Of a stretch of 64,000 nt of DNA, positions 26,415 to 36,384 are shown in pieces. The notes beneath the pieces were generated by a model. It did no database searches. It saw nothing but the letters and a program-made list of their open reading frames with translations, and had not been told where the DNA came from. Both the position numbers and the translations under genes were made by a program. Origin of the DNA: Bacillus sp. SD088 (GTDB taxonomy: Bacteria > Bacillota > Bacilli > Bacillales > Bacillaceae_C). The stretch spans positions 124,001 through 188,000 of the forward strand of contig NZ_JADIJK010000002.1 of NCBI RefSeq assembly GCF_017355205.1, written 5' to 3'. How positions within the stretch are numbered: the stretch's first letter is position 1; each line of letters starts with the position of its first letter.

Positions 26415-27031
26415 GTGAGGCTGGGACAAAAGTGTTTTCACGAACAAAAGCGCAAGCGCCCGTTTAGCGACGTACAAACTTTCATAGTAAGGATGAACAG
26501 CTAAAAACGCACCGTCCTGGCGGCAGACTCAAACGCGACGTCCTGTCGCTTCGTCTGCACTAGTACATCCTGTACGTCGCAACGCTGTTCTGACCTACAT
26601 CCTGTAGCCCTGAGATAAAGGATACACGGCGAAGAATGAGCCGATGTTGACTTATCGTAGGAAGAAGCTGAAAGTTTGCTAGTCGCTGGGCGCTGGAGCT
26701 AGACAACAAAACTCAAAATTACAACTTATCCACAAGCTACAATTTTATAATTTCCTAAACGATAAAAAAACCGAACTAGTATGTTGCATATCTCCCGCTC
26801 CGGAAATATACTTCGCTTTCCGCGGGCGGCTGGTGAGCTTCCTCGTGCTATCGCACTCCGGGATCTCACCGATGCCTTTTCGACGAACACGATGTGCTAG
26901 TGTCGACGTTGGTCACAGGACGTGACCGTCCCTAGCCGACCTCCCGCTGGAGTCTGCGTATATTCCCTCCATTAACGCAATTAATCGTTCGGTTTTAGAG
27001 CTTAACTTTTTATTTTTGTCTCAGCCTCATC
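26415..27031. repeat. Composite repeat block bounded by GAGGCTGGGAC ends
   Basis: The ends are GTGAGGCTGGGACAAAA and TTTTTGTCTCAGCCTCAT, inverted. Inside are (1) a long modular repeat, about 26444-26710, with ACAAAAGCGCAA at the left and TGGAGCTAGACA at the right and mini-hairpins at 26535-26549, 26563-26575 and 26595-26607; (2) a GC-richer palindrome block, about 26770-26998, with AACCGAAC/GTTCGGTT and GGAAATATAC/GTATATTCC arms. The block occupies the place where an lplB gene would be expected. No coding sequence is present. Confidence 0.65.
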
Positions 27032-27035
27032 TCTG

Positions 27036-28616
27036 TTACTCTTTGAAAGTCGAATCATAAGCTTCCTGGTAAATTTCTTCTAATCTTTCTAAACCTAAAT
27101 TCTCTATAGTGGAGACGTATTCATCCCACTCATCAAAACTCTTATCGCCATTGATGAATTGAGAAGTAGACTCATTATAATATGCATCCATATCTTGACG
27201 GATTTGATTGACTTCTTTGTTTACCTTTTCATCAAATAATGGGGCACCATAAATTACTTCTGGTAAATAAGGGTCAAATTTTTCCTGTGCGTCTTGTACT
27301 GACGGCGGATTAATAGCTGATGAATTATACTCCGTTATATATTGTGGTGCTCCCCCACCTGGATATGGACTAAATTCACCTATTGCCGCCCCAGTACCAC
27401 GCTCATCATTTAAAATTTCATCTACATACTCAGGCAAACCATCCTCATCGTAATTAAAGGTTTCTCCCTCAACCCCATATCTGAACATAATGGAGCCTTC
27501 CTTACTAAAGAAGTAATCCATCCACCGAATCGTTTCTGCAGGATACTCATTGGCTGATGTAATAGCAAATGTACCAAAATCCCTAGCGATAGGAGATGCC
27601 TTGACTAATCGATCACCAAAAGGTCCTTCTATTGGTGCAATACCAATATACTCATAGTCTTTATATTGAGTATTCATATCATCTGCCTGTATATGGGACA
27701 TCCCTACCTTCCCGGTAGACAATTTAGCTGTAAACTCTGAAGGTGAATGTGATAAAACATCCCGATCTAGTAATCCCTCTTTGTAAAGCTTATTCAGGAA
27801 TTGTAATAGATCCTTATATTTATCATCTGTCTTCCAAATATGGACTTTATCGTTCTCAATATTAATTGTATTTCCTAATTGTTGCAATAATCCCCAGGAA
27901 CCTGCCATATTATTTATTAAAGTAGGGAGGTCGCGTTCAGTAATTGGTATTTCATCTTGTTCACCATTCCCATTCGGGTCATCATTTTTAAAAGCAGCAA
28001 GAACATCAACCAATTCATCTGGTGTTGTTGGTTCTTCCAACTCTAATTCATCTAACCAATCTTTATTCACCCAAAATTTTTCTGTTCTTGCAGCATCTAG
28101 TTCAACAATAGCCGGCAATGCATAGATATGACCGTCTGGAGCTGTAATAGATGATTTTATTTCCGGATATTGTTCAAAGAGAGCTGTTAAATTGGGTGCA
28201 TACTCCTCAAGTAAATCTTCAAGTGGAATAAAGAGTCCAGACGAACCATATTTCACGGCCTCTGCCTCCGAAATCGCGGCCTTAAAAAAGGCATCAGGTA
28301 GCTTCTTAGCCGCATATTCTAAGTTTTTTCTTTCATCAAAACCATCCTGTGGAACATCATTCCATTCTACTTTTATATTCGACATTTTTTCAAATTCTTT
28401 GAAGATGGACATATCTTTATAGGGTCCATTCACAGGAGAACGCCTTGCAAAAAACTTTAAATTTATCTCCTCATCAACGATCGGTAGCCCTTCTTTATTA
28501 AAGTTATCCGAAGGTCCTTCGCTAACACTTTCCTCATTTGTCTTATTTGACTTTGAACAGCCTGCAAATATTAAAATCAAAGCTAAACATAACACTAGCA
28601 TTAAAATTTTTTTCAT
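27036..28616 (-). CDS. Lpl-type solute-binding lipoprotein, orphan cluster B
   Basis: 526 residues from the ATG at 28616 with GGGAG about 8 nt upstream; an upstream frame to 28673 is discarded. Lipobox LIFAGC. It is nearly the same as the protein at 23963-25522, with a short extra segment near residue 410 (ILNDERGTGAAIGEF). Its own permease genes are gone: only a C-terminal fragment of an lplC gene remains downstream, separated by repeats. It is intact and has a promoter region similar to cluster A, so it may feed the cluster A permeases. Whether it is expressed cannot be told. Confidence 0.88.
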   Translation of the reverse strand: MKKILMLVLCLALILIFAGCSKSNKTNEESVSEGPSDNFNKEGLPIVDEEINLKFFARRSPVNGPYKDMSIFKEFEKMSNIKVEWNDVPQDGFDERKNLEYAAKKLPDAFFKAAISEAEAVKYGSSGLFIPLEDLLEEYAPNLTALFEQYPEIKSSITAPDGHIYALPAIVELDAARTEKFWVNKDWLDELELEEPTTPDELVDVLAAFKNDDPNGNGEQDEIPITERDLPTLINNMAGSWGLLQQLGNTINIENDKVHIWKTDDKYKDLLQFLNKLYKEGLLDRDVLSHSPSEFTAKLSTGKVGMSHIQADDMNTQYKDYEYIGIAPIEGPFGDRLVKASPIARDFGTFAITSANEYPAETIRWMDYFFSKEGSIMFRYGVEGETFNYDEDGLPEYVDEILNDERGTGAAIGEFSPYPGGGAPQYITEYNSSAINPPSVQDAQEKFDPYLPEVIYGAPLFDEKVNKEVNQIRQDMDAYYNESTSQFINGDKSFDEWDEYVSTIENLGLERLEEIYQEAYDSTFKE

Positions 28617-28961
28617 TTCACTTCTCCCTTCACTTCTTACGAATTGTATTTCCAAACTCATTTGGAACCGCATACAATACTTTCTACTCCTCCTTTTCTT
28701 TAAAAAATTTTATACTCAAAATCCTCCCATTGCATTTGTATTACTTTCTCAATTAAGATAATGGAAGCATTGTGTATTCAAGAATAATAACTTAAAATTT
28801 TGCCCCCTAAGTCTGGAGAAATTTTGGGTAAAAATCTACTGAATGTCTTTGTTCCTAGTGTATTTTTTAATTATTCCATTTTGTGCTTTTAAGCAGCATT
28901 ATTCCCTTCAAACAATTGGTTCTCCAAAAATGACAACTCAAATAAATTCTTCAATTATTTT

Positions 28962-29046
28962 AGGGCAGTGTATCCCCCACCTCTGCTTCTCCGTATTCTC
29001 TAAAGCATTTAGGCGGGGGTATTACTGCCCGTTAATGCGGGATAAA
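28962..29046 (+). mobile_element. Partial palindrome-containing element (right half)
   Basis: GGGCAG followed by CCCCCACCT, loop, AGGCGGGGG, ATTACTGCCC and GTTAATGCGGGATAAA, matching the right half of the element at 46346-46499. The left hairpin is missing. Confidence 0.6.
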
Positions 29047-29181
29047 TTAGTCACTTCAAAGCAGCATTAAATAGCCAGTTAATGGGCACTTTGCCCATTG
29101 GTTCCGTTTACAAAAATCCCCCTCGCTTTTATAACCTTCTTAGTTTAAAGTAACTGAAATATCATATATAGTGAATGTTAA

Positions 29182-29212
29182 TTTGTTAGATTATCAATTA
29201 GCATTTTGTTAG
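29182..29212. promoter_or_regulatory. Direct-repeat operator candidate, cluster B
   Basis: TTTGTTAG at 29182-29189 and 29205-29212, 23-bp period. It lies within about 150 bp that is clearly similar to the region upstream of cluster A (25740-25880). Confidence 0.5.
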
Positions 29213-29311
29213 GATGCAACTATAATCTTTTAAAGTTTGATATTAATATTCATTGTTCACATGCCTATAAATGGCTTTTTATGGACTCAAACCGTTTCCT
29301 TACCTAGCTCG

Positions 29312-30862
29312 CTAAAAATTCTCCTTGTTACTTCCTTTGCTTGTCTCCTTTTTTCCATACTTACTCCGATAATTTAGATTTACCGTTTGATTAATGGGCA
29401 GTGTATCTTCATTTTCCATACACCATCTAAGTAATGTACGCTCAAGCTCTACCGCGATCGGATTATACTTTGAATCACCATATAAGTTGTTTAATTCATA
29501 TGGGTCGTTGTGAAGATCGTATAATTCTCCATCCCCATTCGTATAAACATTTAGCTTCCAATTATGAGTCCGTATACACTTCCCCTTTCCGATAAATGCT
29601 TCACGGTAAGCACACCAAACAAAGTAACGTTCATCAAATGGCGTCTCTGGACGTACTGCAATTTCAGATAATGTCATAGGTTCGCCACTTTCTCCACTTT
29701 CGATGACCGCAAACTCTCTTGGAGTGTATGGTTGATCAAATAGATAGGGAGTAAAGCTTTTTCCTTGTACTCCTTGAGGAACTTCCATTCCCGATAATTC
29801 TAAAATGGTAGGTAAAATATCAACCAATTCGGTTAAGTGGTTGCATGTCTTTGATTGAATCTCTTCTGGCCAAGAAACGATTAAAGGTACTTTTATAAAT
29901 GAATCATAGAATGCATTGTGCTTTTGGATAAGTCCATGCGCACCCATCGAGTCGCCATGGTCTGAGGTAAATATAATTACAGTGTTTTCTCTTAAGCCTA
30001 GTTCTTCCAACTTTTTCAATACTCTACCGATATTATCATCAATAAAATTGATCATACCGTAATGAATCGCCCTGACGCTCCTAATAAGGTCATCGTCTGT
30101 TTTATCCATCGCATCCATCATTTGTGCCACTTTTTGCCTTTCAGGTTTGTTTTGCAAGTCATCCTTAGGAGGCAAGGGGATATCTTCTACCTTATACATA
30201 CTTGCATAGGGTTCAGGTACCTGATAAGGAGTATGCGGATCTGGAAATGATAACCACATAAAAAATGGTTGATCTGATCGCTGATTGTTATCCAAATATT
30301 CAATAGCTGCATTACCGAGCAGCTGTGTTCCACAATCCTTATAAGAAGCTGGATTTGTCCCATGGCCTAAAGGACTGTTCCAGCAATGATCTTGTGCCCA
30401 TTGATGGGCCTGTTGTACTTTGGGATCCTCGCTATAACCATCGACTGAATGTCCATGTCTGCCCTCTCGTACATAATCAAACACATCATGAAGTACATTA
30501 GGCTTTTCTTCGCCGTTCGAATAAAAGTTTACTTGATTCCCATCCATAAATACGTGATTTTTACCAATTAAAGCTGTTTGATAACCATTGTCTTTTAAGA
30601 GTTTCGGTAACGAAGCCTCAAGTGGATTTAACAACATATGATTAGCATGGGAACGAATCGTCGATGCATACCTACCAGACATCATCGAAGAACGAGATGG
30701 CACGCATGCTGGATAGTTACAAAAGGTATTTTCAAACAACACACCTTCCTCAGCTAAACCTTTAAGGTTAGGGGTTTTCACAATTGGATTTCCGTACATT
30801 TCCAATGTCTCGGCAGATTGTTGGTCTGTTTGAATCAATACAATATTTGGTTTTCCTTTCAT
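29312..30862 (-). CDS. Family S1 sulfatase, cytoplasmic (sulfatase 1)
   Basis: 516 residues; GGAGG about 7 nt before the ATG. N-terminal PNIVLIQTDQQ supplies metal ligands. The maturation motif is CVPSRSSMMSGR, with the formylglycine Cys at residue 53; a later metal site is FTSDHGDSMGAHG. There is no signal peptide. Family knowledge: hydrolyses sulfate esters after the Cys is oxidised to formylglycine. It is the last of three consecutive sulfatase genes (34096 to 29312, gaps of about 110 bp). Sugar and ring position are not predictable from sequence alone. Confidence 0.93.
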   Translation of the reverse strand: MKGKPNIVLIQTDQQSAETLEMYGNPIVKTPNLKGLAEEGVLFENTFCNYPACVPSRSSMMSGRYASTIRSHANHMLLNPLEASLPKLLKDNGYQTALIGKNHVFMDGNQVNFYSNGEEKPNVLHDVFDYVREGRHGHSVDGYSEDPKVQQAHQWAQDHCWNSPLGHGTNPASYKDCGTQLLGNAAIEYLDNNQRSDQPFFMWLSFPDPHTPYQVPEPYASMYKVEDIPLPPKDDLQNKPERQKVAQMMDAMDKTDDDLIRSVRAIHYGMINFIDDNIGRVLKKLEELGLRENTVIIFTSDHGDSMGAHGLIQKHNAFYDSFIKVPLIVSWPEEIQSKTCNHLTELVDILPTILELSGMEVPQGVQGKSFTPYLFDQPYTPREFAVIESGESGEPMTLSEIAVRPETPFDERYFVWCAYREAFIGKGKCIRTHNWKLNVYTNGDGELYDLHNDPYELNNLYGDSKYNPIAVELERTLLRWCMENEDTLPINQTVNLNYRSKYGKKETSKGSNKENF

Positions 30863-30970
30863 CGTTTGCCTCCTTCAAAAGTAACTTCAGATTACTCATT
30901 CCTACCTCATCAGCATTTATGGACCCTATTTTAAACAATGAACCTTGTTAAATAATTTCTTAGTCAGCGA

Positions 30971-32413
30971 TCACCAAGCTGCTTCTTTCTCTGGTAAAGG
31001 ATCCATTGTCTCCATCATCCGATCGTATAGCCGCTTAAACAATTTCATTTTTATGGCCTGATAATTTATATCATTCCAGAGGTTTGAAGATTCATTGGGA
31101 TCCTCTTTCATATCATATAATTCTCCGTGTTCCATTCCCGAATAAACAACAAGTTTAAACCTTTCTGTTCGAAGCATATTCGATGATACTCTTAACTCAT
31201 CCTCCCCTCTTCCATCATCGTAAAATTCACAATAGACATCATCCCTATGAGAATCTTCTTCATTTGAATCTATTAATAAATTCCATAAAGATTTTCCTTG
31301 CATCCCTTTACGATAAGGTTGTCCAATCGCTTCTAACAATGTGGGCGCAATATCCACTAGTTCAACCATTGTATCCATTCGTCTATTTCCTCGTATTTTA
31401 CTTGGGCATGAGATAATAAATGGCACCTTCACTGCCGGATCATAAAAGTGTGGGCCTTTTAAATAAATGCCATGATCTCCTAGCATTTCTCCATGGTCTG
31501 ACATAAAAATAATGATTGTATTTTCTAACTGCCCCGTTTCCTCTAGGGCATCCATTATTCTCCCAACCTGCTTATCGATTAAATCTACCATAGCCCAATA
31601 TGCCGCTTTTAAAGATTTATGATCTTTTTCACTCATTTTAGAGCCAGGAAATAATCCCTTTACTCCATATGCTCCCTCATGATCAATTTGTTGAAAAATT
31701 GACTTTTCACTTAATTCGTTCTCTGTATAGTTAGGCATAGGGATCTCACCAAGGATATCTAAATATCGCTTCATGTATTCTTCCGGTGGGTCAAATGGGT
31801 GATGTGGGTCAAACATATTCACCGAAAATAACCATGGATTCTCAAAATCGGCATTGTTTTTAATAAAATTGATTGCTTTCTGCGCACACCATGTGGTTTG
31901 ATGATTCTCCTCATCAGCACCATATTCGATATATGGCATTCCTTCAACCTTTCTTTTTTTAACCTTCACACCTTTTTCCGTGAGCCAGTGTTGATAGTCA
32001 TCAGAGGACCAATTTCGATTGGGATGATGGGACCAATTAAATTCCGTATAACCGTCATTTATCCGAGGTTCCCTAACAGTAGAAACAGATGGGTTACAGG
32101 CAGAGATATGTAACTTACCCGCTAAACCACATATGTACCCTGCATCCGCCAACATCTTTGTAACCAGAACTTCATCAGCGGGAATTGATTGTCCATTTTG
32201 TCTGGTACGGTTTGTCCTCGGATACCTGCCTGTTAGAAAACTCGCTCGACTTGGGGTACACACTGTACTATTGCTATAGCATTGTTCAAATAACACACCG
32301 CTTTTTGCTAATCTATCAATATTTGGCGTATTTACAAATTCATTTCCATAACAACCGAGTGTATCAAAACGTTGTTGATCCGTGCATATCCATAGAATGT
32401 TTGGTTGTTCCAT
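30971..32413 (-). CDS. Family S1 sulfatase, cytoplasmic (sulfatase 2)
   Basis: 480 residues; AGGGGAGG upstream of the ATG. PNILWICTDQQRFD at the start, maturation motif CTPSRASFLTGR with Cys 52, then MSDHGEMLGDHG. There is no signal peptide. It is distinct in sequence from its neighbours, so probably addresses a different sulfate position or residue. Middle gene of the three-sulfatase operon. Confidence 0.93.
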   Translation of the reverse strand: MEQPNILWICTDQQRFDTLGCYGNEFVNTPNIDRLAKSGVLFEQCYSNSTVCTPSRASFLTGRYPRTNRTRQNGQSIPADEVLVTKMLADAGYICGLAGKLHISACNPSVSTVREPRINDGYTEFNWSHHPNRNWSSDDYQHWLTEKGVKVKKRKVEGMPYIEYGADEENHQTTWCAQKAINFIKNNADFENPWLFSVNMFDPHHPFDPPEEYMKRYLDILGEIPMPNYTENELSEKSIFQQIDHEGAYGVKGLFPGSKMSEKDHKSLKAAYWAMVDLIDKQVGRIMDALEETGQLENTIIIFMSDHGEMLGDHGIYLKGPHFYDPAVKVPFIISCPSKIRGNRRMDTMVELVDIAPTLLEAIGQPYRKGMQGKSLWNLLIDSNEEDSHRDDVYCEFYDDGRGEDELRVSSNMLRTERFKLVVYSGMEHGELYDMKEDPNESSNLWNDINYQAIKMKLFKRLYDRMMETMDPLPEKEAAW

Positions 32414-32527
32414 TTTCCTTTTCCTCCCCTATAAGTTGTTGGATATAGATATGAAACTTTCAATCATTAATAGTCGTTAAATGAACATGCACATTAACAT
32501 TGATTGAACATGTTCATTTATCAGAAA

Positions 32528-34096
32528 TTATTTCAATACGGAGTTCTTCCTTTGCTTACCTATTCTAAGTGGATAAACATCTGTCCTTTCAGCCCATTCT
32601 TCCCAAATTCCTTTTAATTCCGCTGCAAGTGCTGGGTATTGCTCTTTTACATTGTGCATTTCTGTTCGGTCATGGTCGATATTATAAAGCTCCCAGTCCA
32701 ATTCTTTGATTTTCGATAGCTTCCATGGACCCCTTCGTACACCGCAGTGCTGCTCATGTTCAAAACAAAATGTTCGCTCCTCTCTTCCTTCTCCTGTAAA
32801 AAGAGGAACTAAACTTTCTCCCTCCATTGGAAGAATTTTATGTCCTTTATAATGATTAGGGTATGGGCTATTGCTGATATCAACCAAAGTGGCCATTACA
32901 TCAATAAAATGACCTGGTTGATGCTCAATCTCCCCTTGACGTTTAATCGTTTCCGGCCAATGAGCTAACAATGGTGTACTAATCCCACCTTCGTGTCCAT
33001 AATGCTTATATAGCCGAAGTGGTGTGCTGCATGCGTTGGCCCATCCTGAACCATAGCTATGGTACGAGTCAGGTCCCCCCATTTTTTCTAAATCTGCTTC
33101 TCGATGCAGGAAATTGGAAGTTGTTCTCCAGTCATCAAATCCCCAAGGATCCCACTCAGCACATGCTCCATTATCAGAACAAAATAAGATCAGGGTATTC
33201 TCTAGTTCACCACTTTCACGTAAATCTTCTAGGACTCGTCCAATATTTTGGTCCATTCGATCGACCATCGCTGCATAAATAGCCATTCGCTTTGCTAAGT
33301 CCTTTTGCCGATCCGGGTCAAGCGAGTCCCATGCAGGGTTTGTACCTTGAATATCCCGATATCGATTCCAATATTCTGCTCGAGGAGTTAGGGGTGTATT
33401 TTCCTCCACAATCTTAAGCTCTTTCATTCTTGCTAATCGCTCTTCCCGAATTCGATCCCAACCCTTTTTGTATACTTGCTCATATTTGGCGATCTCCTCC
33501 TCAGGTGCCTGTAGCGGAAAATGAGGAGCATTGTAGGATAGATAGAGAAAATAAGGTTGCTCATCAGAGCGCGAATCCTTCAGAAAATCTAAAGCATAGT
33601 CTGTAATCGCATCTGTTGCGTAAAATTCTCCCTCTCCATAATATCTTGTTGGACGGTCTTTAGGTAGGCGAGAATAATCCTTTTGATCCCAGAAACTTGT
33701 AAATCCACCTAAAATACCATAAAAATCATCAAAACCGCGTTCTACTGGTCCCTTTTCCCCCACATGCCACTTTCCTGATAAATACGTATGATACCCACCT
33801 TCCTTTAACACTTCGGCAAGTGTCACACATTGATCCTTTAAGAATCCACGATACCCCGGAATCTCATGGTCTTCTGTCATATGCCCTACACCAGCTTGAT
33901 GTGGATATACCCCAGTTAATAACGATGCTCGACTTGGGCAACAGCGTGCAGAATTATAAAATTGCGTTAACCGCAATCCATCCTTAGCGAGCTGGTCTAA
34001 GTTCGGGGTTTTAATCTCACTTCCGAAACTTCCTAGATCAGAAAACCCTAAATCATCGGCTAAAATTAATACGATATTTGGCTTTTTCTCAGACAT
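32528..34096 (-). CDS. Arylsulfatase A-like family S1 sulfatase, cytoplasmic (sulfatase 3)
   Basis: 522 residues; GGAGGG before the ATG. PNIVLILADDLGFSD carries the Asp-Asp metal pair, the maturation motif is CCPSRASLLTG with Cys 52, and CSDNGACAEWDPWG is the later metal region. There is no signal peptide. The long central insertion and C-terminus (EHEQHCGVRRGPWKL) match AslA/AtsA-type arylsulfatases. A close paralogue is cut by the right end of the window (63600-64000). First gene of the three-sulfatase operon. Confidence 0.93.
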   Translation of the reverse strand: MSEKKPNIVLILADDLGFSDLGSFGSEIKTPNLDQLAKDGLRLTQFYNSARCCPSRASLLTGVYPHQAGVGHMTEDHEIPGYRGFLKDQCVTLAEVLKEGGYHTYLSGKWHVGEKGPVERGFDDFYGILGGFTSFWDQKDYSRLPKDRPTRYYGEGEFYATDAITDYALDFLKDSRSDEQPYFLYLSYNAPHFPLQAPEEEIAKYEQVYKKGWDRIREERLARMKELKIVEENTPLTPRAEYWNRYRDIQGTNPAWDSLDPDRQKDLAKRMAIYAAMVDRMDQNIGRVLEDLRESGELENTLILFCSDNGACAEWDPWGFDDWRTTSNFLHREADLEKMGGPDSYHSYGSGWANACSTPLRLYKHYGHEGGISTPLLAHWPETIKRQGEIEHQPGHFIDVMATLVDISNSPYPNHYKGHKILPMEGESLVPLFTGEGREERTFCFEHEQHCGVRRGPWKLSKIKELDWELYNIDHDRTEMHNVKEQYPALAAELKGIWEEWAERTDVYPLRIGKQRKNSVLK

Positions 34097-34267
34097 GATT
34101 CATCCCTCCAAATGTTTCTATAGTATCTCGGTATTCACCGAGCTAGACGGTACAAGGTTTTTTTGTACTATTTTTATTTCTCCTCCTACATTTTATAGGG
34201 GATATTTCACTTTTTTGCAGTACTTCCATTTCATAACAATCTACAAATGGCGAGTCTGCAAGTCACA

Positions 34268-34394
34268 GTTGATTTCCGTTCCTGGCGGACGCTTTCCGGG
34301 GGGCATGCGGTGAGCTTCCTCGCCGCTACCATTTTACGCCGAGGAGGCTCACCGCCCGCCCCGCGGAAAGCAAGCAACTGTAGCGGAAATCAAC
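34268..34394. repeat. GC-rich nested-palindrome repeat
   Basis: Outer arms GTTGATTTCCG (34268-34278) and CGGAAATCAAC (34384-34394); inner pairs GCTTTCCG/CGGAAAGC and GCGGTGAGC/GCTCACCGC. Related blocks with different outer arms are at 26.8 and 46.6 kb. It lies in the 400-bp gap between the GH2 gene and sulfatase 3. The remaining gap (34097-34267) has no gene. Confidence 0.7.
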
Positions 34395-34437
34395 CACGCA
34401 CTATCTTGGTAGACAATGTTTAACAACAAGAGGCTTG

Positions 34438-34478
34438 AAATAAAAGAGTGGGGATTGTTACTGCCAATCCCCTCTTTC
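34438..34478 (-). terminator. Terminator of the GH2/GH43/sulfatase operon
   Basis: On the minus strand AAAGAGGGGATTG and CAATCCCCACTCTTT form a stem with one bulge, followed by TATTTC. It lies about 20 bp after the GH2 stop and separates this operon from the three sulfatases. Confidence 0.8.
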
Positions 34479-34495
34479 ACTTATCTTCTAGATGA

Positions 34496-36277
34496 TTATC
34501 TTGGTCTGAATGAATCATTAATTTTTTTGATCTTATCTAATGCAATCTTAGGTGTTCGATCTTCTTTTAATAATCCATTGATTTCCTGTTGAACATCTGT
34601 TGTTTGTGTATAGCAATATCCCGTTATATAAGGAATCGCTTTAATCGCCTCAGTCATTTCTTCGTAACGCTTTAGGAAAGCTTCCTCAGAATCTACTTGA
34701 TTCCCGTATCCCCAACCACGTTCGTCATTGAAAGCAATTCCGCCATATTCGGTGATCATGACAGGCTGGCCTTTATATTCATATCCTTCAGCCATGGCAT
34801 ACTTATGATGGTTAGCAGTAATTTCATTGTTAAGAATGCGATCTTTATCTTTATAGCGCTCGTAGAAGACTTTTCCAGATTCTTCATAATCATGCAAGCC
34901 GATAATATCGGAAATTGTATGCTCCCATCCATCATTCACGATAACTGGACGTTCAGAATCAATTGATTTTGTTAGATGATAGATAGATTCGGTAAATTTT
35001 TGTTGCTTTTTATCTGTAAGGACATTTCGGATGCCCCAAGATTCATTAAATGGAACCCATGTAATAATTGAAGGATGATTATAATGCTGTTGTACAATCT
35101 CTAGCCATTCTGTTGTAAAGTTCTCAACTGCTTCATCTGAAAAGTCGAATGTAGAAGCCATCTCGGACCATACCAATAATCCCTTTTTATCACACCAATA
35201 TAAAAATCGTTCGTCCTCAAGCTTTTGATGTTTTCGGACACCGTTAAAGCCCATCTGCACCGTCTTTTCAATATCCTCTAGCATCGCCTCATCGGATGGA
35301 GGGGTAAGCATTGTATCTGTCCAATAACCTTGATCTAATAACAGCTTTTGATAGATTGGCGCATTATTCAGCAGGACTTGCCCGTTTTTAATCGAAATTT
35401 TCCTCATTCCAAAATAAGAATCTACTTCATCAACAAGTTTACCTTCCACATACAAACGAAATTGAACATCGTATAAATTCGGATTTTGCGGTGTCCAATG
35501 GTAAACCTTCCAGTGGTGTATTTCTGAAGTAAGATCTACTTCAAAATGGATATCCGGACGATCAGGATTTATGGAAAATTGCTTAACTCTTTTTCCTGAA
35601 AATGTAACAGTTGTCTCAAGTCTTGTATCCTCTGGCAATTCCCCATGTAGTTTATAATCAAAGACTACGGAGTTAGTATCAATATTTGGTGTCATCTTTA
35701 CGCTTTCAATACTTTCTTCATTTAAAAATTCCAACCAAACGGTTTGCCAAATACCCGTATTTTGCACATACCAGCAACCAAAGTTTTGATCCATCCACCG
35801 CTGTTTTCCTCTAGGCTGATAACAGCTTTGGCTATCTTCTACCTTAACAACTAATTCATTTTCCTTTGTATTGTCTATGACATTGCTAATATCAAAAGAG
35901 AATGCGGCATATCCCCCTTTGTGCTGACCGATAAAAATACCATTCACCCATACTTTTGTTAGATAATCAGAAGCTTGAAAACGCAGGATCGCTCTCTTTC
36001 CAATTTCCTCTTTCGGGATTTCAAATGTTCTTTGATACCAAATATATGGATGAAACTTTTCCTCACCTATACCACTTGCCTTTGTTTCATACGTAAAAGG
36101 GACTTGTATCTCCGTTGAGAAAGAAGACTTTTCATACCAAGATCCCTTTTCACCAATATTCTGGTCGTCAAAGGAAAACTTCCATGTCCCATTTAAATTC
36201 ACCCAAGATTGACGTTGAAATTGCGGTCTCGGATATTCTGTTCTTTGATATGTTTTTACAGTTGTTGTCATGTACAT
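34496..36277 (-). CDS. Glycoside hydrolase family 2 enzyme, cytoplasmic
   Basis: 593 residues; AAAGGAG 4 nt before the ATG at 36277 and 10 nt before a second ATG at 36271. The sugar-binding beta-sandwich (about 20-185), immunoglobulin-like domain (185-295) and TIM barrel (300-585) of GH2 are in order. Acid/base Glu 412 is in PFNESWG and nucleophile Glu 510 in MITEYGG. There is no signal peptide. Family knowledge: GH2 covers beta-galactosidase, beta-glucuronidase, beta-mannosidase, arabinosidase and others; this short form cannot be assigned. It is a close paralogue of 53071-54834. Last gene of the operon starting at 42751. Confidence 0.92.
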   Translation of the reverse strand: MYMTTTVKTYQRTEYPRPQFQRQSWVNLNGTWKFSFDDQNIGEKGSWYEKSSFSTEIQVPFTYETKASGIGEEKFHPYIWYQRTFEIPKEEIGKRAILRFQASDYLTKVWVNGIFIGQHKGGYAAFSFDISNVIDNTKENELVVKVEDSQSCYQPRGKQRWMDQNFGCWYVQNTGIWQTVWLEFLNEESIESVKMTPNIDTNSVVFDYKLHGELPEDTRLETTVTFSGKRVKQFSINPDRPDIHFEVDLTSEIHHWKVYHWTPQNPNLYDVQFRLYVEGKLVDEVDSYFGMRKISIKNGQVLLNNAPIYQKLLLDQGYWTDTMLTPPSDEAMLEDIEKTVQMGFNGVRKHQKLEDERFLYWCDKKGLLVWSEMASTFDFSDEAVENFTTEWLEIVQQHYNHPSIITWVPFNESWGIRNVLTDKKQQKFTESIYHLTKSIDSERPVIVNDGWEHTISDIIGLHDYEESGKVFYERYKDKDRILNNEITANHHKYAMAEGYEYKGQPVMITEYGGIAFNDERGWGYGNQVDSEEAFLKRYEEMTEAIKAIPYITGYCYTQTTDVQQEINGLLKEDRTPKIALDKIKKINDSFRPR

Positions 36278-36384
36278 TGCTCTCCTTTATTTTTAGAATG
36301 TCGAACGATCTTCCAGCATCCATAAATACTTTGTATTAATACTAATGCTAGAAAGCCTCGCGCTTTGGGGTGGCCCTATTCATA

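Noticed and set aside
28962-29046. Hairpin considered as the terminator of sulfatase or receptor genes
   Set aside because: It matches the right half of the palindromic element and lies upstream of the adjacent receptor gene on the minus strand, so it is better explained as an element fragment.
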